Part shown: in pieces, positions 16,436-25,038 of the stretch
Position numbering within the stretch: the first letter of the stretch is position 1
Layout: each line of letters starts with the position of its first letter
Assembly (NCBI RefSeq): GCF_037023735.1
Contig: NZ_CP146069.1
Coordinates: 186,001-250,000 of the forward strand
Source: Roseovarius sp. S88
GTDB lineage: Bacteria; Pseudomonadota; Alphaproteobacteria; Rhodobacterales; Rhodobacteraceae
Length of the DNA stretch: 64,000 nt
Direction of reading: 5' to 3'
Notes under the pieces: generated by a model
Databases searched by the model: none
What the model saw: the letters and a program-made list of their open reading frames with translations, nothing else
Told to the model about the DNA's origin: nothing
Position numbers and translations under genes: made by a program

Positions 16436-17083
16436 ATGACCGATACGTTGATCACCGGAGCAGCTGCCCGCCCCGATGCAGAGATCATCGAAGATACGAT
16501 TGTTGCACCGTGTGCACCCTGGAGTGCTGTGCTCAAAAAGGGGCAAACGCTTCGCCTGATTGATCTGGAAGGCCAGCAGGCGATTGATTTTCTCTGCTTC
16601 GGCACCGACCCTCATCAAAACCAGGTCGAGCGATATCATATGCCCAACACGATCAAGGTTCCCAAGCACATCTTTCTTGAAAAAGGCACAGTGCTTTATT
16701 CGCAATTTGCACGCCCCATGATGACGATCACGGACGATAGCTGCGGCGGGCATGACACGATCTTTGGATGCTGTTCTTTTGCCGTGGATCAGGTGCGTTA
16801 TGGCAAGCAGAACGCCGAGTGCTGCCAGCGTAATTTTGAGCGTGAGATGGAAAAGCATGGGCTGGGGCCAGAGCACGTCGTGGCCAACGCAAATTTTTTC
16901 ATGAATGTCCCAATCGGGTCGGACGGGCATGTTGAGATCACCGACAGTCAGTCTCGTGCGGGGGACTTTGTTGACCTGCGCGCTGAGATGGATGTGATTG
17001 CGGTTCTGTCGAATTGCCCGCAAGAGCTGAATGCGGCCGCAGGCGGCGGCCCGTCGCCCATCCGCGCCATTATCTTCCAATAA
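16436..17083 (+). CDS. DUF1989 (urea carboxylase-associated) family protein
   Basis: A 215-residue member of the family once called urea-amidolyase-associated proteins. Two paralogues of this family were later shown to form carboxyguanidine deiminase in guanidine breakdown, so hydrolysis of a small C-N compound is plausible. Visible family features are LRLIDLEGQQAIDFLCF (about 38-54), DDSCGGHDTIFGCCSF with several cysteines (about 100-115), HVVANANFFMNVP and the C-terminal CPQELN. Only one copy is present and no carboxylase or allophanate hydrolase lies beside it, so the guanidine pathway itself is unlikely. It is last in the transporter operon, one base after the deaminase stop. Confidence 0.82.
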   Translation: MTDTLITGAAARPDAEIIEDTIVAPCAPWSAVLKKGQTLRLIDLEGQQAIDFLCFGTDPHQNQVERYHMPNTIKVPKHIFLEKGTVLYSQFARPMMTITDDSCGGHDTIFGCCSFAVDQVRYGKQNAECCQRNFEREMEKHGLGPEHVVANANFFMNVPIGSDGHVEITDSQSRAGDFVDLRAEMDVIAVLSNCPQELNAAAGGGPSPIRAIIFQ

Positions 17084-17106
17084 AAACGCCCGCCACTTGG
17101 CGGGCG
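17082..17106 (-). terminator. Intrinsic terminator after the DUF2853 gene
   Basis: An 8-bp GC-rich hairpin (arms 17087-17094 and 17099-17106, loop of 4) is followed on the minus strand by a run of five T (17086-17082). It lies 24 bp past the DUF2853 stop and also abuts the DUF1989 stop on the plus strand, where no T-run follows. Confidence 0.8.
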
Positions 17107-17129
17107 CTGTTCACCTTGTCTACGTCGAT

Positions 17130-17471
17130 TTAGCCGTAAACAGACTCTTTGCCGAAATGCTTGGTGAGCATGTAGTAGATCACGGCGCGATACTTGTTGC
17201 GCTCGGACTGACCATAGGTCTCAATCGCTTGATTGATCGCATCCATCAATTGCGGACCATCCGAAAGGCCCAGCTTTTTGATGAGGAAATTGTCTTTCAC
17301 TGTTTCGAGCTCTTGCGGCTGACCGGCGGCCACTGTCGAAGCATCCGCGTCATAGATTGACGGGCCACATCCAATGGTTACCTTGGTCAAAAGATCCATG
17401 TCCGGGCTCATCCCGCACTTGTTCTTTAGATCATCTGCATATTTCGCAATCAGATCGTCACGACGTCCCAT
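17130..17471 (-). CDS. DUF2853 family protein
   Basis: A 113-residue soluble protein of a family common in Alphaproteobacteria with no known function. Recognised by GRRDDLIAKYADDLKNKC at the start, DLLTKVTIGCGPSIYDADA (about 28-46) and the C-terminal KYRAVIYYMLTKHFGKE. The ATG at 17471 is chosen for the conserved GRRDDLIAKYA start and a purine-rich AGGTGGGAG upstream; the open frame runs on to 17615 without conserved sequence. A strong terminator follows. Confidence 0.85.
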   Translation of the reverse strand: MGRRDDLIAKYADDLKNKCGMSPDMDLLTKVTIGCGPSIYDADASTVAAGQPQELETVKDNFLIKKLGLSDGPQLMDAINQAIETYGQSERNKYRAVIYYMLTKHFGKESVYG

Positions 17472-17674
17472 ATATACACTCCCACCTGTCCGGATTTTTC
17501 CGGATTGTTGTTTCAAGAATTGCCTGAAAGGCACGCCTGACAAGATACCCATAGGAGTGCGGTGCACAAAGGGAAAACTTCCACTTGTCTCCCCTGGGCG
17601 CACGAAACCGCCCATTTTCGCTTTGGACCTGTGTATTGAGCGTTAACAGGGCCTGTCTTGCAGGATCGAAAAGA

Positions 17675-17701
17675 AGAACGCCCCGCTGGGCCAGGCGTTC
17701 T
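17675..17701 (-). terminator. Candidate terminator after ahcY
   Basis: An 8-bp stem (17675-17682 with 17694-17701) and 11-base loop are followed on the minus strand by a T-rich TCTTTTCG. It begins 17 bp beyond the ahcY stop codon. Confidence 0.6.
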
Positions 17702-17717
17702 GTGACTCTATAGAATT

Positions 17718-19106
17718 TTAGTAGCGATAATGCTCTGGTTTGTACGGACCTTCCGGTTTTACGCCGATATAGTCAGCCTGGTCCTGATCCAGTGGTGTCA
17801 ACTTCACACCAATCCGATCCAGATGCAGGCGCGCGACCTTTTCATCGAGATGTTTGGGCAGGATGTAGACCTGGTTTTCATACTGATCGCCGCGCTGCCA
17901 AAGCTCGATCTGCGCCAGAACTTGGTTGGTAAAACTGGCGGACATCACGAAGGACGGATGACCGGTGGCGTTCCCAAGGTTCAGCAGACGACCCTCCGAC
18001 AGAAGAATGATGCGATTGCCCGATGGCAATTCGATCATGTCCACCTGTTCCTTGATGTTGGTCCATTTGTGGTTCTTGAGGTTCGCCACCTGAATTTCAT
18101 TGTCGAAATGGCCGATGTTGCCGACAATCGCCATATCCTTCATACCGCGCATATGCTCAATGCGGATGACGTCTTTGTTGCCGGTGGTTGTGATAAAGAT
18201 GTCTGCGCTATCGACAACGTCTTCCAGCAGAACAACCTCAAACCCATCCATCGCCGCCTGAAGCGCGCAAATCGGGTCTACCTCGGTTACTTTCACGCGC
18301 GCGCCCGCACCGCGAAGGCTTGCGGCGGATCCTTTGCCAACGTCGCCATAGCCCATCACGACCGCAACCTTGCCCGCCATCATCGTATCCGTGGCACGGC
18401 GAATGCCGTCTACAAGCGACTCTTTGCAGCCATACTTGTTGTCGAATTTCGACTTGGTGACGCTGTCATTCACGTTGATCGCCGGGAAAGGCAGCTGGCC
18501 TTTCTTGTGCAGGTCATACAGGCGATGCACGCCGGTGGTGGTTTCCTCAGAAACACCCTTGATCGCATCGCGTGTCTTGGTGAACCAGCCGGGGCTCGCC
18601 TCCATCCGCTTTTTGATCTGTGCCTTGATGACTTCTTCTTCTTCGGACGACGGCACTGGAATGATATCTTCGCCTGCTTCTGCGCGAGCACCCAGCAACA
18701 CGTACAAAGTCGCGTCGCCGCCATCGTCGAGGATCATATTGGCGCCCTCGGGGAACATGAATGACCGGTCGAGGTAGTCCCAATGCTCTTCTAGCGTTTG
18801 ACCTTTTACCGCAAACACCGGCGTGCCGCCTTCCGCAATCGCGGCTGCGGCGTGGTCTTGCGTTGAGAAGATGTTGCAAGAGGCCCAGCGGACATCGGCA
18901 CCTAACTCAACGAGTGTCTCGATCAGGACCGCAGTCTGGATCGTCATGTGCAAACTGCCGACAATCCGCGCACCCTTTAGGGGTTTTTCATTCCCATACT
19001 CGTCACGAAGTGCCATCAGGCCGGGCATTTCGGTTTCCGCGATATCCAGCTCTTTGCGGCCGAATGCGGCCAGGCTGATATCTTTCACAACAAAGTCTTT
19101 CGCCAT
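17718..19106 (-). CDS. ahcY: Adenosylhomocysteinase
   Basis: NAD-dependent reversible hydrolysis of S-adenosylhomocysteine to adenosine and homocysteine, closing the methyl cycle. The 462-residue protein starts [32 protein letters not shown] (about 77-91), the substrate-site [13 protein letters not shown] (about 212) and the NAD-binding [15 protein letters not shown] (about 251-265) are all present, with the usual C-terminus ending [12 protein letters not shown]. The ATG at 19106 follows AAGGAG; the frame extends 48 codons further upstream without conserved content. No SAH riboswitch was recognised in the short leader. Confidence 0.97.
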   Translation of the reverse strand: MAKDFVVKDISLAAFGRKELDIAETEMPGLMALRDEYGNEKPLKGARIVGSLHMTIQTAVLIETLVELGADVRWASCNIFSTQDHAAAAIAEGGTPVFAVKGQTLEEHWDYLDRSFMFPEGANMILDDGGDATLYVLLGARAEAGEDIIPVPSSEEEEVIKAQIKKRMEASPGWFTKTRDAIKGVSEETTTGVHRLYDLHKKGQLPFPAINVNDSVTKSKFDNKYGCKESLVDGIRRATDTMMAGKVAVVMGYGDVGKGSAASLRGAGARVKVTEVDPICALQAAMDGFEVVLLEDVVDSADIFITTTGNKDVIRIEHMRGMKDMAIVGNIGHFDNEIQVANLKNHKWTNIKEQVDMIELPSGNRIILLSEGRLLNLGNATGHPSFVMSASFTNQVLAQIELWQRGDQYENQVYILPKHLDEKVARLHLDRIGVKLTPLDQDQADYIGVKPEGPYKPEHYRY

Positions 19107-19182
19107 CTGTCTGCTCCTTGCAAATCGGCTTTGCAGGGCAGATAGCACTCGACCCGGCCTTCGGCAACGCGCGATTGCGTGC

Positions 19183-19500
19183 TTAGCTTGCGATGCCTTC
19201 TGCCGTGGCCATTGTTGTGTTGGAATTCCAGTTCTGGCCGGTCGCGACAACGCAACTCAGACCATTTGGTTGTGTGATAAAAACCGTGAAGCTTCCTGAC
19301 ATTTCAGAGCTCCAGATTTCGAGCAGCTGGCTTGACGATTGAAGGCCCCCACCATTGAGACTTTCGCCGTATTTCGACTGTAGCCGCTCTACCAATGCGT
19401 CACGTGGCATGCATTGGGCCGATTGAGCATGGGCAAAGCTGGGCGGTGCGATGGCTGCGGCACCAAAGATAAGGGCAGAAGTGATTGTGCGCTTAAACAT
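19183..19500 (-). CDS. Small secreted protein, paralogue of the adjacent gene (family unknown)
   Basis: A 105-residue precursor with a signal peptide (about 1-23, ending FAHA-QS) and a mature domain of about 80 residues. The ATG at 19500 is preceded by AAGGAGA; the frame stays open to 19722 but without conserved content. The mature part matches the product of 19640-19954 in the pattern [14 protein letters not shown]...[23 protein letters not shown] and [11 protein letters not shown]. Two cysteines (one near the mature N-terminus, one in SCVVATG) are shared and may form a disulfide. I do not recognise a named family. It looks periplasmic or secreted; function unknown. Confidence 0.75.
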   Translation of the reverse strand: MFKRTITSALIFGAAAIAPPSFAHAQSAQCMPRDALVERLQSKYGESLNGGGLQSSSQLLEIWSSEMSGSFTVFITQPNGLSCVVATGQNWNSNTTMATAEGIAS

Positions 19501-19639
19501 GTGACTCTCCTTCTGAATTAAGCAGCATCCGGCGTCGTGCCGGTATGCGATGTGCATAACCAACAGATGGAGATTTTTGTTTTTCGATCCCACTAAACTT
19601 ACCGCACAAGCGCGTGCGGTTCCGTGAGCAAAACCCGCG

Positions 19640-19954
19640 TTAGCTCTCAGACCCTTGTGGAAGCGCATCGACATCGACTTGATGCCAGTCTGTTCCAGTC
19701 GCGACGACACAGGCCAATCCATCCGGTGTTGTCAGCATCACGGTGAATGTGCCGGTTTCCTGTGAAGACCACACTTCGACCAGAGTCTGTTTGTTTCGAA
19801 TTGTCTGAAGACCGCCTGCGGAAAACATCTCATCATACTGGGATTCTAAGCGCTTAACCACAGTGTCGCGCTCCGCACAGCTGGCCGCGTGCGCTGGGAT
19901 GGCCGCAAAGCCAAGTCCCACAACAGCCATCGTTGTTAAAAGTTGCCTGACCAT
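19640..19954 (-). CDS. Small secreted protein, tandem paralogue (family unknown)
   Basis: A 104-residue precursor with a signal peptide ending near AHA-AS (about residue 23). The mature domain has Cys26 next to ERDTVVKRLESQYDE, GGLQTIRNKQTLVEVWSS, GTFTVMLTTPDG and LACVVATGTDW, a residue pattern repeated in the gene at 19183-19500. The pair therefore arose by duplication. The 139 bp between the two genes show no clear terminator. Function is unknown; the acidic C-terminal tail differs between the two. Confidence 0.75.
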   Translation of the reverse strand: MVRQLLTTMAVVGLGFAAIPAHAASCAERDTVVKRLESQYDEMFSAGGLQTIRNKQTLVEVWSSQETGTFTVMLTTPDGLACVVATGTDWHQVDVDALPQGSES

Positions 19955-20197
19955 ATCAAGCTCCTCTTCTATTGTTTTGAGACGAACTGCGAGGAGCGTG
20001 CGTTCGCCTGCTGTTCTTGTTCTGCACCTTAATGGTCGGGCTCTGCTCTTGGTTTCTGCCCCTTATTTGACCCGGCACTTTCCGTAAGTGACCCAGAACA
20101 AGGAAAATCTGCGTGCAAAATGTGGCAAGAATGTGGCACTTGCACTGCGTGGGACTGAAACCTTATTTCAAAGCTGTAATGGTTCTTGGAGAAACCG

Positions 20198-21103
20198 ATG
20201 GCAGATAAGCAGGCACTCACCTTTACCAGCAGCGGGGCAAAGGCGCAGTACATCGTGCTCATGGGCTTGTTTCGGCTGGCTTTTCTGAATCGCTATCTGT
20301 TTGGAATTTTCACCCGCATGCTTGCCCGATTTTGCGCGTCAGAAAACGCGGTGCTCCTGTCTCTGAGCACCGGCGGACAGTTCAAAATTTATCTCAACGA
20401 TGCATATTGGACGCGTTTCGCGCTGTATCGAAATGACTACGAACTAGAGGTCGGTGCGATCATTCAAAAGGCGCGGGGTCACACGGATGTATTCTGCGAT
20501 CTTGGTGCCAACAAAGGGTATTGGTCCGTCTTCGCCGCACCGCTTTTTCGCAAGGTGTTCGCCGTCGAGGCATCATCGGCGACGTTCAAAATCTTGGCTG
20601 AAAACACCGGCCATCTGTCTGGCGTGAGCCGAAGATGGGCTGCGATTTATGCCAAAAGCGACGAAGAGCTAAGCTTTGTGAACGTCCATAACAGCCATGC
20701 CTCTGCGCGATTGGGCGACGATGCCGGATCATCAGATAATACAGAAACGGTTCAGACCATCGCAATTGATGATCTGTTGCCTGCAAAAACCATGGCGCTG
20801 ATCAAACTTGATGTGGAAGGTGCCGAGATTTCTGCGATTAACGGGGCAAGGCGCACTCTCCTGGACGGGTCGGTTCTCATCTACGAAGACCATGGAAGCG
20901 ATATGGCTTGTGCCCCTAGCGCGCATTTGCTGGGTTTGACGGGAATCAGAGTCTATTCCGTGCAAAATGGCCTGAAACAGCTGCATTCAGTGGATGAGGT
21001 GCTTGCGCAAAAGGGCGAGAAATACACCGGCTACAACTTCCTCGCAGGCCACAAAGACTCGGCCCTTCTGGCGGGTGTCCTTGAAGGTTTTGCAAAACCA
21101 TAG
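20198..21103 (+). CDS. FkbM family SAM-dependent methyltransferase
   Basis: A 301-residue methyltransferase of the FkbM group, which methylates sugar or polyketide hydroxyls. The SAM-binding motif I is VFCDLGANKGYWSVFAA (about 99-115), followed by VFAVEASSATFKIL and the FkbM hallmark LIKLDVEGAEISAINGAR (about 205-222). An N-terminal hydrophobic stretch around residues 15-45 precedes the domain. The ATG at 20198 has GGAG 6 bp upstream. No sugar-biosynthesis genes flank it, so the substrate is unknown. The 243-bp region before it holds a duplicated ATGTGGCA (20120-20127, 20131-20138) of unknown meaning. Confidence 0.85.
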   Translation: MADKQALTFTSSGAKAQYIVLMGLFRLAFLNRYLFGIFTRMLARFCASENAVLLSLSTGGQFKIYLNDAYWTRFALYRNDYELEVGAIIQKARGHTDVFCDLGANKGYWSVFAAPLFRKVFAVEASSATFKILAENTGHLSGVSRRWAAIYAKSDEELSFVNVHNSHASARLGDDAGSSDNTETVQTIAIDDLLPAKTMALIKLDVEGAEISAINGARRTLLDGSVLIYEDHGSDMACAPSAHLLGLTGIRVYSVQNGLKQLHSVDEVLAQKGEKYTGYNFLAGHKDSALLAGVLEGFAKP

Positions 21104-21155
21104 CGCGCCTTGTATCACCGGAGCATTCGGGACAACTCAACCCATTGGAGGACAC

Positions 21156-21749
21156 GTGCCTGTAGCCCGCGCTTGGCAAAAGATGCTCTCAGGTCGTCGA
21201 CTTGACCTGCTGGATCCCACGCCATTTGATATCGAGATTGAAGACATCGCGCATGGGCTGAGCTTTGTCGCGCGCTGGAATGGTCAGACTTTGGGTGATT
21301 TCGCTTATTCCGTTGCTGAACATTCGCTCTTGGTTGAGCGGCTATATTCTCGTTTGGTTGCTAAACCCGACCCAAAATGGCAACTCGCCGCCCTGCTGCA
21401 TGATGCGCCGGAATATGTGATCGGTGACATGATCTCTCCGGTCAAGAATGCCGTCGGCCCGGGATATGATGAGCTTGATAAACGTCTGAGTGCGGCAGTT
21501 CATATCAAGTTTGGAATACCTGCCATTCTACCCGCCGTGGTCAAAAAGCAGATCAAAAAGGCCGATAAGATCAGCGCCTGGATGGAGGCCACAAAGATCG
21601 CCGGGTTCACAGAGGATGAGGCCAACCGTTTTTTTGGTAAGCCGGACGCAGAGTTTGTCGCATCTGAGGACATTGTCCTGCGCGCGCCTATGGAAACACG
21701 CGCCGCGTTTGTTGCACGCCATGTGGCATTGCTGGAGAAATGCGCGTGA
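21156..21749 (+). CDS. HD-domain phosphohydrolase (YfbR-like)
   Basis: A 197-residue HD-superfamily hydrolase resembling the 5'-nucleotidase YfbR group. Metal-ligand positions are visible: SVAEHSLLVERL (His about residue 54), ALLHDAPEYVIGD (about 81-93) and a later KKADKISAWME. Relatives dephosphorylate deoxyribonucleoside monophosphates; that activity is inferred. The GTG at 21156 is taken as start because GGAGG lies 6-9 bp before it and conserved sequence begins there; the upstream frame overlaps the FkbM gene. It overlaps the next gene by 10 bp. Confidence 0.82.
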   Translation: MPVARAWQKMLSGRRLDLLDPTPFDIEIEDIAHGLSFVARWNGQTLGDFAYSVAEHSLLVERLYSRLVAKPDPKWQLAALLHDAPEYVIGDMISPVKNAVGPGYDELDKRLSAAVHIKFGIPAILPAVVKKQIKKADKISAWMEATKIAGFTEDEANRFFGKPDAEFVASEDIVLRAPMETRAAFVARHVALLEKCA

Positions 21750-22231
21750 TCCATGTCCGCCCTGCAGGCATTTCAGATACCCGGCAGATGACCGACCTTC
21801 TGAATGACATCATCGCCAAGGGTGGCACGACGGCCCACACGAAACTATTTGGATCCGGCGTGCTGAAAGCCGAGATGCGGCTCTATCCTGGCCGAACTGT
21901 GTGGGTCTTGGCAGAAAACGATGCGGGCAACGTACTTGGGTTTCAAAACGCCATGCCACACAAGAACCTGCCCGAAGATGCTGCTGATATCGCAACTTTT
22001 GTGAAGCTGGGGCAAACCGGGCTTGGCGTTGGGTCAAAGCTCTTTGAACGCACGATATCAGAGGCGCGAAAACTGGGCTACACCTGGCTCAACGCCACAA
22101 TTCGTGCTGACAACGAAAGCGGGCTGACATATTACCAAAGCCGCGGTTTTGAAGACTACAAACGTATAACAAACACTCAATTGGCCGACGGCACCGTCGT
22201 CGACAGAGTTTGCAAGCGCTACGATCTCTAG
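21740..22231 (+). CDS. GNAT family N-acetyltransferase
   Basis: A 163-residue acetyltransferase of the GCN5 fold. The acetyl-CoA-binding region is GLGVGSKLFERTISEARKLG (about 95-114), followed by LNATIRADNESGLTYYQSRGF (about 118-138), typical of phosphinothricin-type GNATs; the substrate cannot be stated. The start may be the ATG at 21740 or the GTG at 21746, which overlaps the preceding stop as GTGA. The stop is 3 bp from that of convergent regA. Confidence 0.85.
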   Translation: MRVIHVRPAGISDTRQMTDLLNDIIAKGGTTAHTKLFGSGVLKAEMRLYPGRTVWVLAENDAGNVLGFQNAMPHKNLPEDAADIATFVKLGQTGLGVGSKLFERTISEARKLGYTWLNATIRADNESGLTYYQSRGFEDYKRITNTQLADGTVVDRVCKRYDL

Positions 22232-22234
22232 TGC

Positions 22235-22786
22235 TTAGCGCGGGGAACGTTTTGCCAAGATACGCTGAAGCGTTCGCCGATGCATGTTCAACCGCCGTGC
22301 CGTTTCCGAGACATTGCGATCACACAATTCATACACGCGCTGAATGTGCTCCCAACGCACGCGATCTGCGCTCATCGGGTTTTCCGGCGGCGGCGGCATC
22401 TCGTCGTCACTGGCCAACAGGGCGTTGGTGATGTCCGTGGCATCTGCAGGTTTCGAAAGATAATCGGTCGCCCCGATTTTGACTGCTGCGACCGCTGTGG
22501 CAATCGCCCCGTATCCGGTCAAAACAACGATACGGCTGTCTGGACGCTTCTCCCGAATGGTCTCAACGACATCAAGCCCATTGCCATCTTCCAGCCGCAA
22601 GTCGCACACCGCATACGCCGGTGGGCGTGCCGTCGCAATGGCTTGTCCAGCGGCGACGGACCCTGCCGTTTCAACTTCGAAACCTCGTTTTTCCATGGCT
22701 TTTGCCAGACGCCGCAGAAACGGCTCGTCATCATCAACAAGCAACAAAGACTTGTCGCCGCCAATCTCTCGCAGATCAGACGCCAT
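22235..22786 (-). CDS. regA: Redox response regulator RegA (PrrA/ActR)
   Basis: DNA-binding response regulator that controls photosynthesis, respiration, carbon and nitrogen fixation genes with changing redox state. The 183-residue protein has a receiver domain with LLVDDDEPFLRRL (about 15), the phospho-acceptor Asp in CDLRLEDGNGLD (about 61), LTGYG and the Lys in YLSKPAD, then a proline-rich hinge (EMPPPPENP, about 128-136) and a Fis-type helix-turn-helix ending VSETARRLNMHRRTLQRILA, the very conserved RegA C-terminus. GGAGG precedes the ATG. senC lies upstream on the same strand and regB is divergent, the standard Rhodobacter arrangement. Confidence 0.96.
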   Translation of the reverse strand: MASDLREIGGDKSLLLVDDDEPFLRRLAKAMEKRGFEVETAGSVAAGQAIATARPPAYAVCDLRLEDGNGLDVVETIREKRPDSRIVVLTGYGAIATAVAAVKIGATDYLSKPADATDITNALLASDDEMPPPPENPMSADRVRWEHIQRVYELCDRNVSETARRLNMHRRTLQRILAKRSPR

Positions 22787-22853
22787 TCATTTTCCTCCTG
22801 CAGCGCTCAGATTTTGTAGCGCGCTCAAGAAGATGCGTCAAACTATCGCAGGA

Positions 22854-23474
22854 TCAAGCAGCATTTAAAAAGCAGGCGATTTGATCTGCCATCGCTTCGG
22901 CTTCTATTTCCCGGCGGAAAAACTCGACAAATCCAATCTCAGGCAAGGTCAGGTAGGAAAAGGTTGAATGATCGACCAGATAATACTCATCATCCCCCTC
23001 CTGCGCCTTATAATATGTGCGATAGGCCTGACTTGCCGCTTTAACCTGTTCATCGCTGCCGGTCAGGCCAAGCAGACGGGGATGAACGTTTTCGGTAAAG
23101 TCGGCCATCACTTCGGGTGTGTCGCGTTTGGGGTCGACCGATATGAACACTGGTTTCACCTGCAGGCCCTTTTCCTCAAGAATATCAACGGCAATGGCAT
23201 TCCGCACTATGTCGATTGGGCAGACATCGGGGCAGAACGTGTATCCGAAATACACGAGCGTCGGTTGATCAATGACATCCTTGTCAGTGACGGTTTCGCC
23301 CGTTTCACTTACCAAAGTGAACGGCCCGCCAATTTCAGAAGTTCCACCCGCCACCTGAGTGTTGCGGCATTGCGCGAACTGATCATCCGCCTGCCCGCCT
23401 GATGTCAACAGATACGTAATGGCGACAAGGCCAACGACAGCCACACCTGCCAGCATTGCAATGAGCCGAGCCAT
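22854..23474 (-). CDS. senC: SCO1/SenC/PrrC copper-binding protein
   Basis: Membrane-anchored periplasmic thioredoxin-fold protein that delivers copper to cytochrome oxidase and, in Rhodobacter, influences RegB/RegA signalling. The 206-residue protein has an N-terminal membrane anchor (about 5-25), the copper motif in GYTFCPDVCPID (about 75-86) and the third ligand His in LVDHSTFSYL (about 167). A GGAGG precedes the ATG. It is divergent from regB by 88 bp and upstream of regA on the same strand. Confidence 0.94.
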   Translation of the reverse strand: MARLIAMLAGVAVVGLVAITYLLTSGGQADDQFAQCRNTQVAGGTSEIGGPFTLVSETGETVTDKDVIDQPTLVYFGYTFCPDVCPIDIVRNAIAVDILEEKGLQVKPVFISVDPKRDTPEVMADFTENVHPRLLGLTGSDEQVKAASQAYRTYYKAQEGDDEYYLVDHSTFSYLTLPEIGFVEFFRREIEAEAMADQIACFLNAA

Positions 23475-23562
23475 GATGATCCTCCGTCGAGTTTAGAAAT
23501 AGATTGTTGTGACGTATATCTAAGCCTATCAAAATACCTTGGGAAGAGAGACCTCACGCCGC

Positions 23563-24957
23563 ATGTCTGATGCTCCAATAAATCCAACCGCCGGAAGAGC
23601 CGATCGCAATTGGATTCGGTTGCGCACACTTGTCTTGTTGCGATGGTGGGCCGTAGCGGGACAGCTTTGTGCACTGTTGGTGGCACAGCACATTCTCAAT
23701 CTCTCATTGGAATACGGGCTTTGTTATTTCGTCGTCGGCGTATCTGTTATCACCAATGTGATTGCCGGGTTTATTTTTCCTGAAAACAAGCGGTTATCCG
23801 AAGGCGAAACACTCTTGTTCGTGCTCTTTGACATGTTGCAGCTTGGGCTGTTGCTTTACTTGACTGGCGGTCTTCACAATCCCTTCTCCATTCTTATCGT
23901 AGGTCCTGTGATCGTTTCGGTCTCTGCGCTCAGCACGCGATCCACCATTTTCCTTGGTCTTTGCGCCGTGGTCATCACATCCGTGTTGTCGTGGTTTTAC
24001 ATTTCCCTGACCGATCAAAATGGCGTGACACTCACGATGCCCGACATTTTTTTGTTCGGAAACTGGATTGCGATTGTGATCGCGGTGGCCTTTCTCGGTG
24101 TGTACGCGCGGCGCTTGGTGTCGGAAATGCACGCCATGTCCGAAGCTTTGCAAGCCACGCAGATGGCACTGGCTCGGGAACAAAAGCTAACAGACCTTGG
24201 TGGCGTCGTGGCCGCGGCGGCACATGAGCTTGGCACTCCTCTGGCCACGATAAAATTGACCAGTTCGGAACTGGCAGAAGAGTTGTCCGAAGACGAGGAC
24301 CTGCGCGATGATGCTCTGCTGATCAAGGAACAGGCCGACCGATGTCGTGACATTTTGCGGTCTATGGGTCGCGCGGGAAAAGATGACCTGCATCTTCGCA
24401 ACGCGCCCTTAACCGCGGTGATCGAAGAGGCCGCCGAGCCGCATCTGGATCGCGGCAAAGAGCTTTTGTTTGATGCGGTATCCAATGACGTTGACCCAAG
24501 CACACAGCCTACCATCCTGCGGCGACCTGAAGTGATCCACGGGCTTCGCAATCTGATACAAAATGCGGTGGATTTTTCCCGAACCCGCGTCTGGGTCGAT
24601 AGTGAGTGGACCGATCAATCCATCACAGTTCGGATTATGGATGATGGCAAAGGTTATCCAGCGCAGCACCTGGGACGTATTGGTGAGCCGTTCATGCGCA
24701 AACGCACACCTCAAGCCGATCCGCAACGTCCCGAATATGAGGGCATGGGGCTTGGGCTCTTCATTGCCAAAACGTTGTTGGAACGATCCGGAGCCGAACT
24801 GAGTTTTGCCAACGGATCAGACTCATTTACCAATCGGGCTGACTATGCGGATCGCGTCGGTGCTTTTGTCGAGGTCACTTGGCCACGCGAGCGGTTGGAA
24901 AAAGAGGCTTGGGCCGACAGGCGGTCGCTCGGCAGCAATATGCCGATCGAGATTTAA
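23563..24957 (+). CDS. regB: Redox sensor histidine kinase RegB (PrrB/ActS)
   Basis: Membrane histidine kinase that phosphorylates RegA under reducing or low-oxygen conditions. The 464-residue protein has six hydrophobic segments in its first 170 residues, including the ubiquinone-binding-type loop GGLHNPFSILIVGPV (about 104-118), the H-box HELGTPLATIKL (His about 218), the redox-active cysteine in ADRCRDILRSMGRAG (about 257-271) and N, G1 and G2 boxes (LRNLIQNAVDF, MDDGKGYP, GMGLGLFIAKTLLE). The ATG at 23563 is used; a TTG at 23539 is possible but less likely. It diverges from senC. Confidence 0.96.
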   Translation: MSDAPINPTAGRADRNWIRLRTLVLLRWWAVAGQLCALLVAQHILNLSLEYGLCYFVVGVSVITNVIAGFIFPENKRLSEGETLLFVLFDMLQLGLLLYLTGGLHNPFSILIVGPVIVSVSALSTRSTIFLGLCAVVITSVLSWFYISLTDQNGVTLTMPDIFLFGNWIAIVIAVAFLGVYARRLVSEMHAMSEALQATQMALAREQKLTDLGGVVAAAAHELGTPLATIKLTSSELAEELSEDEDLRDDALLIKEQADRCRDILRSMGRAGKDDLHLRNAPLTAVIEEAAEPHLDRGKELLFDAVSNDVDPSTQPTILRRPEVIHGLRNLIQNAVDFSRTRVWVDSEWTDQSITVRIMDDGKGYPAQHLGRIGEPFMRKRTPQADPQRPEYEGMGLGLFIAKTLLERSGAELSFANGSDSFTNRADYADRVGAFVEVTWPRERLEKEAWADRRSLGSNMPIEI

Positions 24958-24978
24958 TCATGATTGAGATCGCTCAAG

Positions 24979-24993
24979 TTAACACTCTGTTAA
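24979..24993. promoter_or_regulatory. Perfect CtrA box upstream of the PAS-protein gene
   Basis: TTAA-CACTCTG-TTAA matches the full CtrA consensus TTAA-N7-TTAA and lies 46 bp before the ATG at 25039, where a regulator could control a promoter. CtrA is the cell-cycle and motility regulator of Alphaproteobacteria. Seen directly; binding is inference. Confidence 0.6.
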
Positions 24994-25038
24994 CCTGAAA
25001 GGCGCAATCTGGGCAAAAGCCGTACAGCAGGGGACACT

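Noticed and set aside
16436..17083. Guanidine degradation by DUF1989 as carboxyguanidine deiminase
   Set aside because: A single paralogue with no guanidine carboxylase, allophanate hydrolase or guanidine riboswitch nearby.
19107..19182. Possible SAH riboswitch in the ahcY leader
   Set aside because: The leader is short and I could not find the conserved core or pseudoknot; only an ordinary ribosome site is clear.
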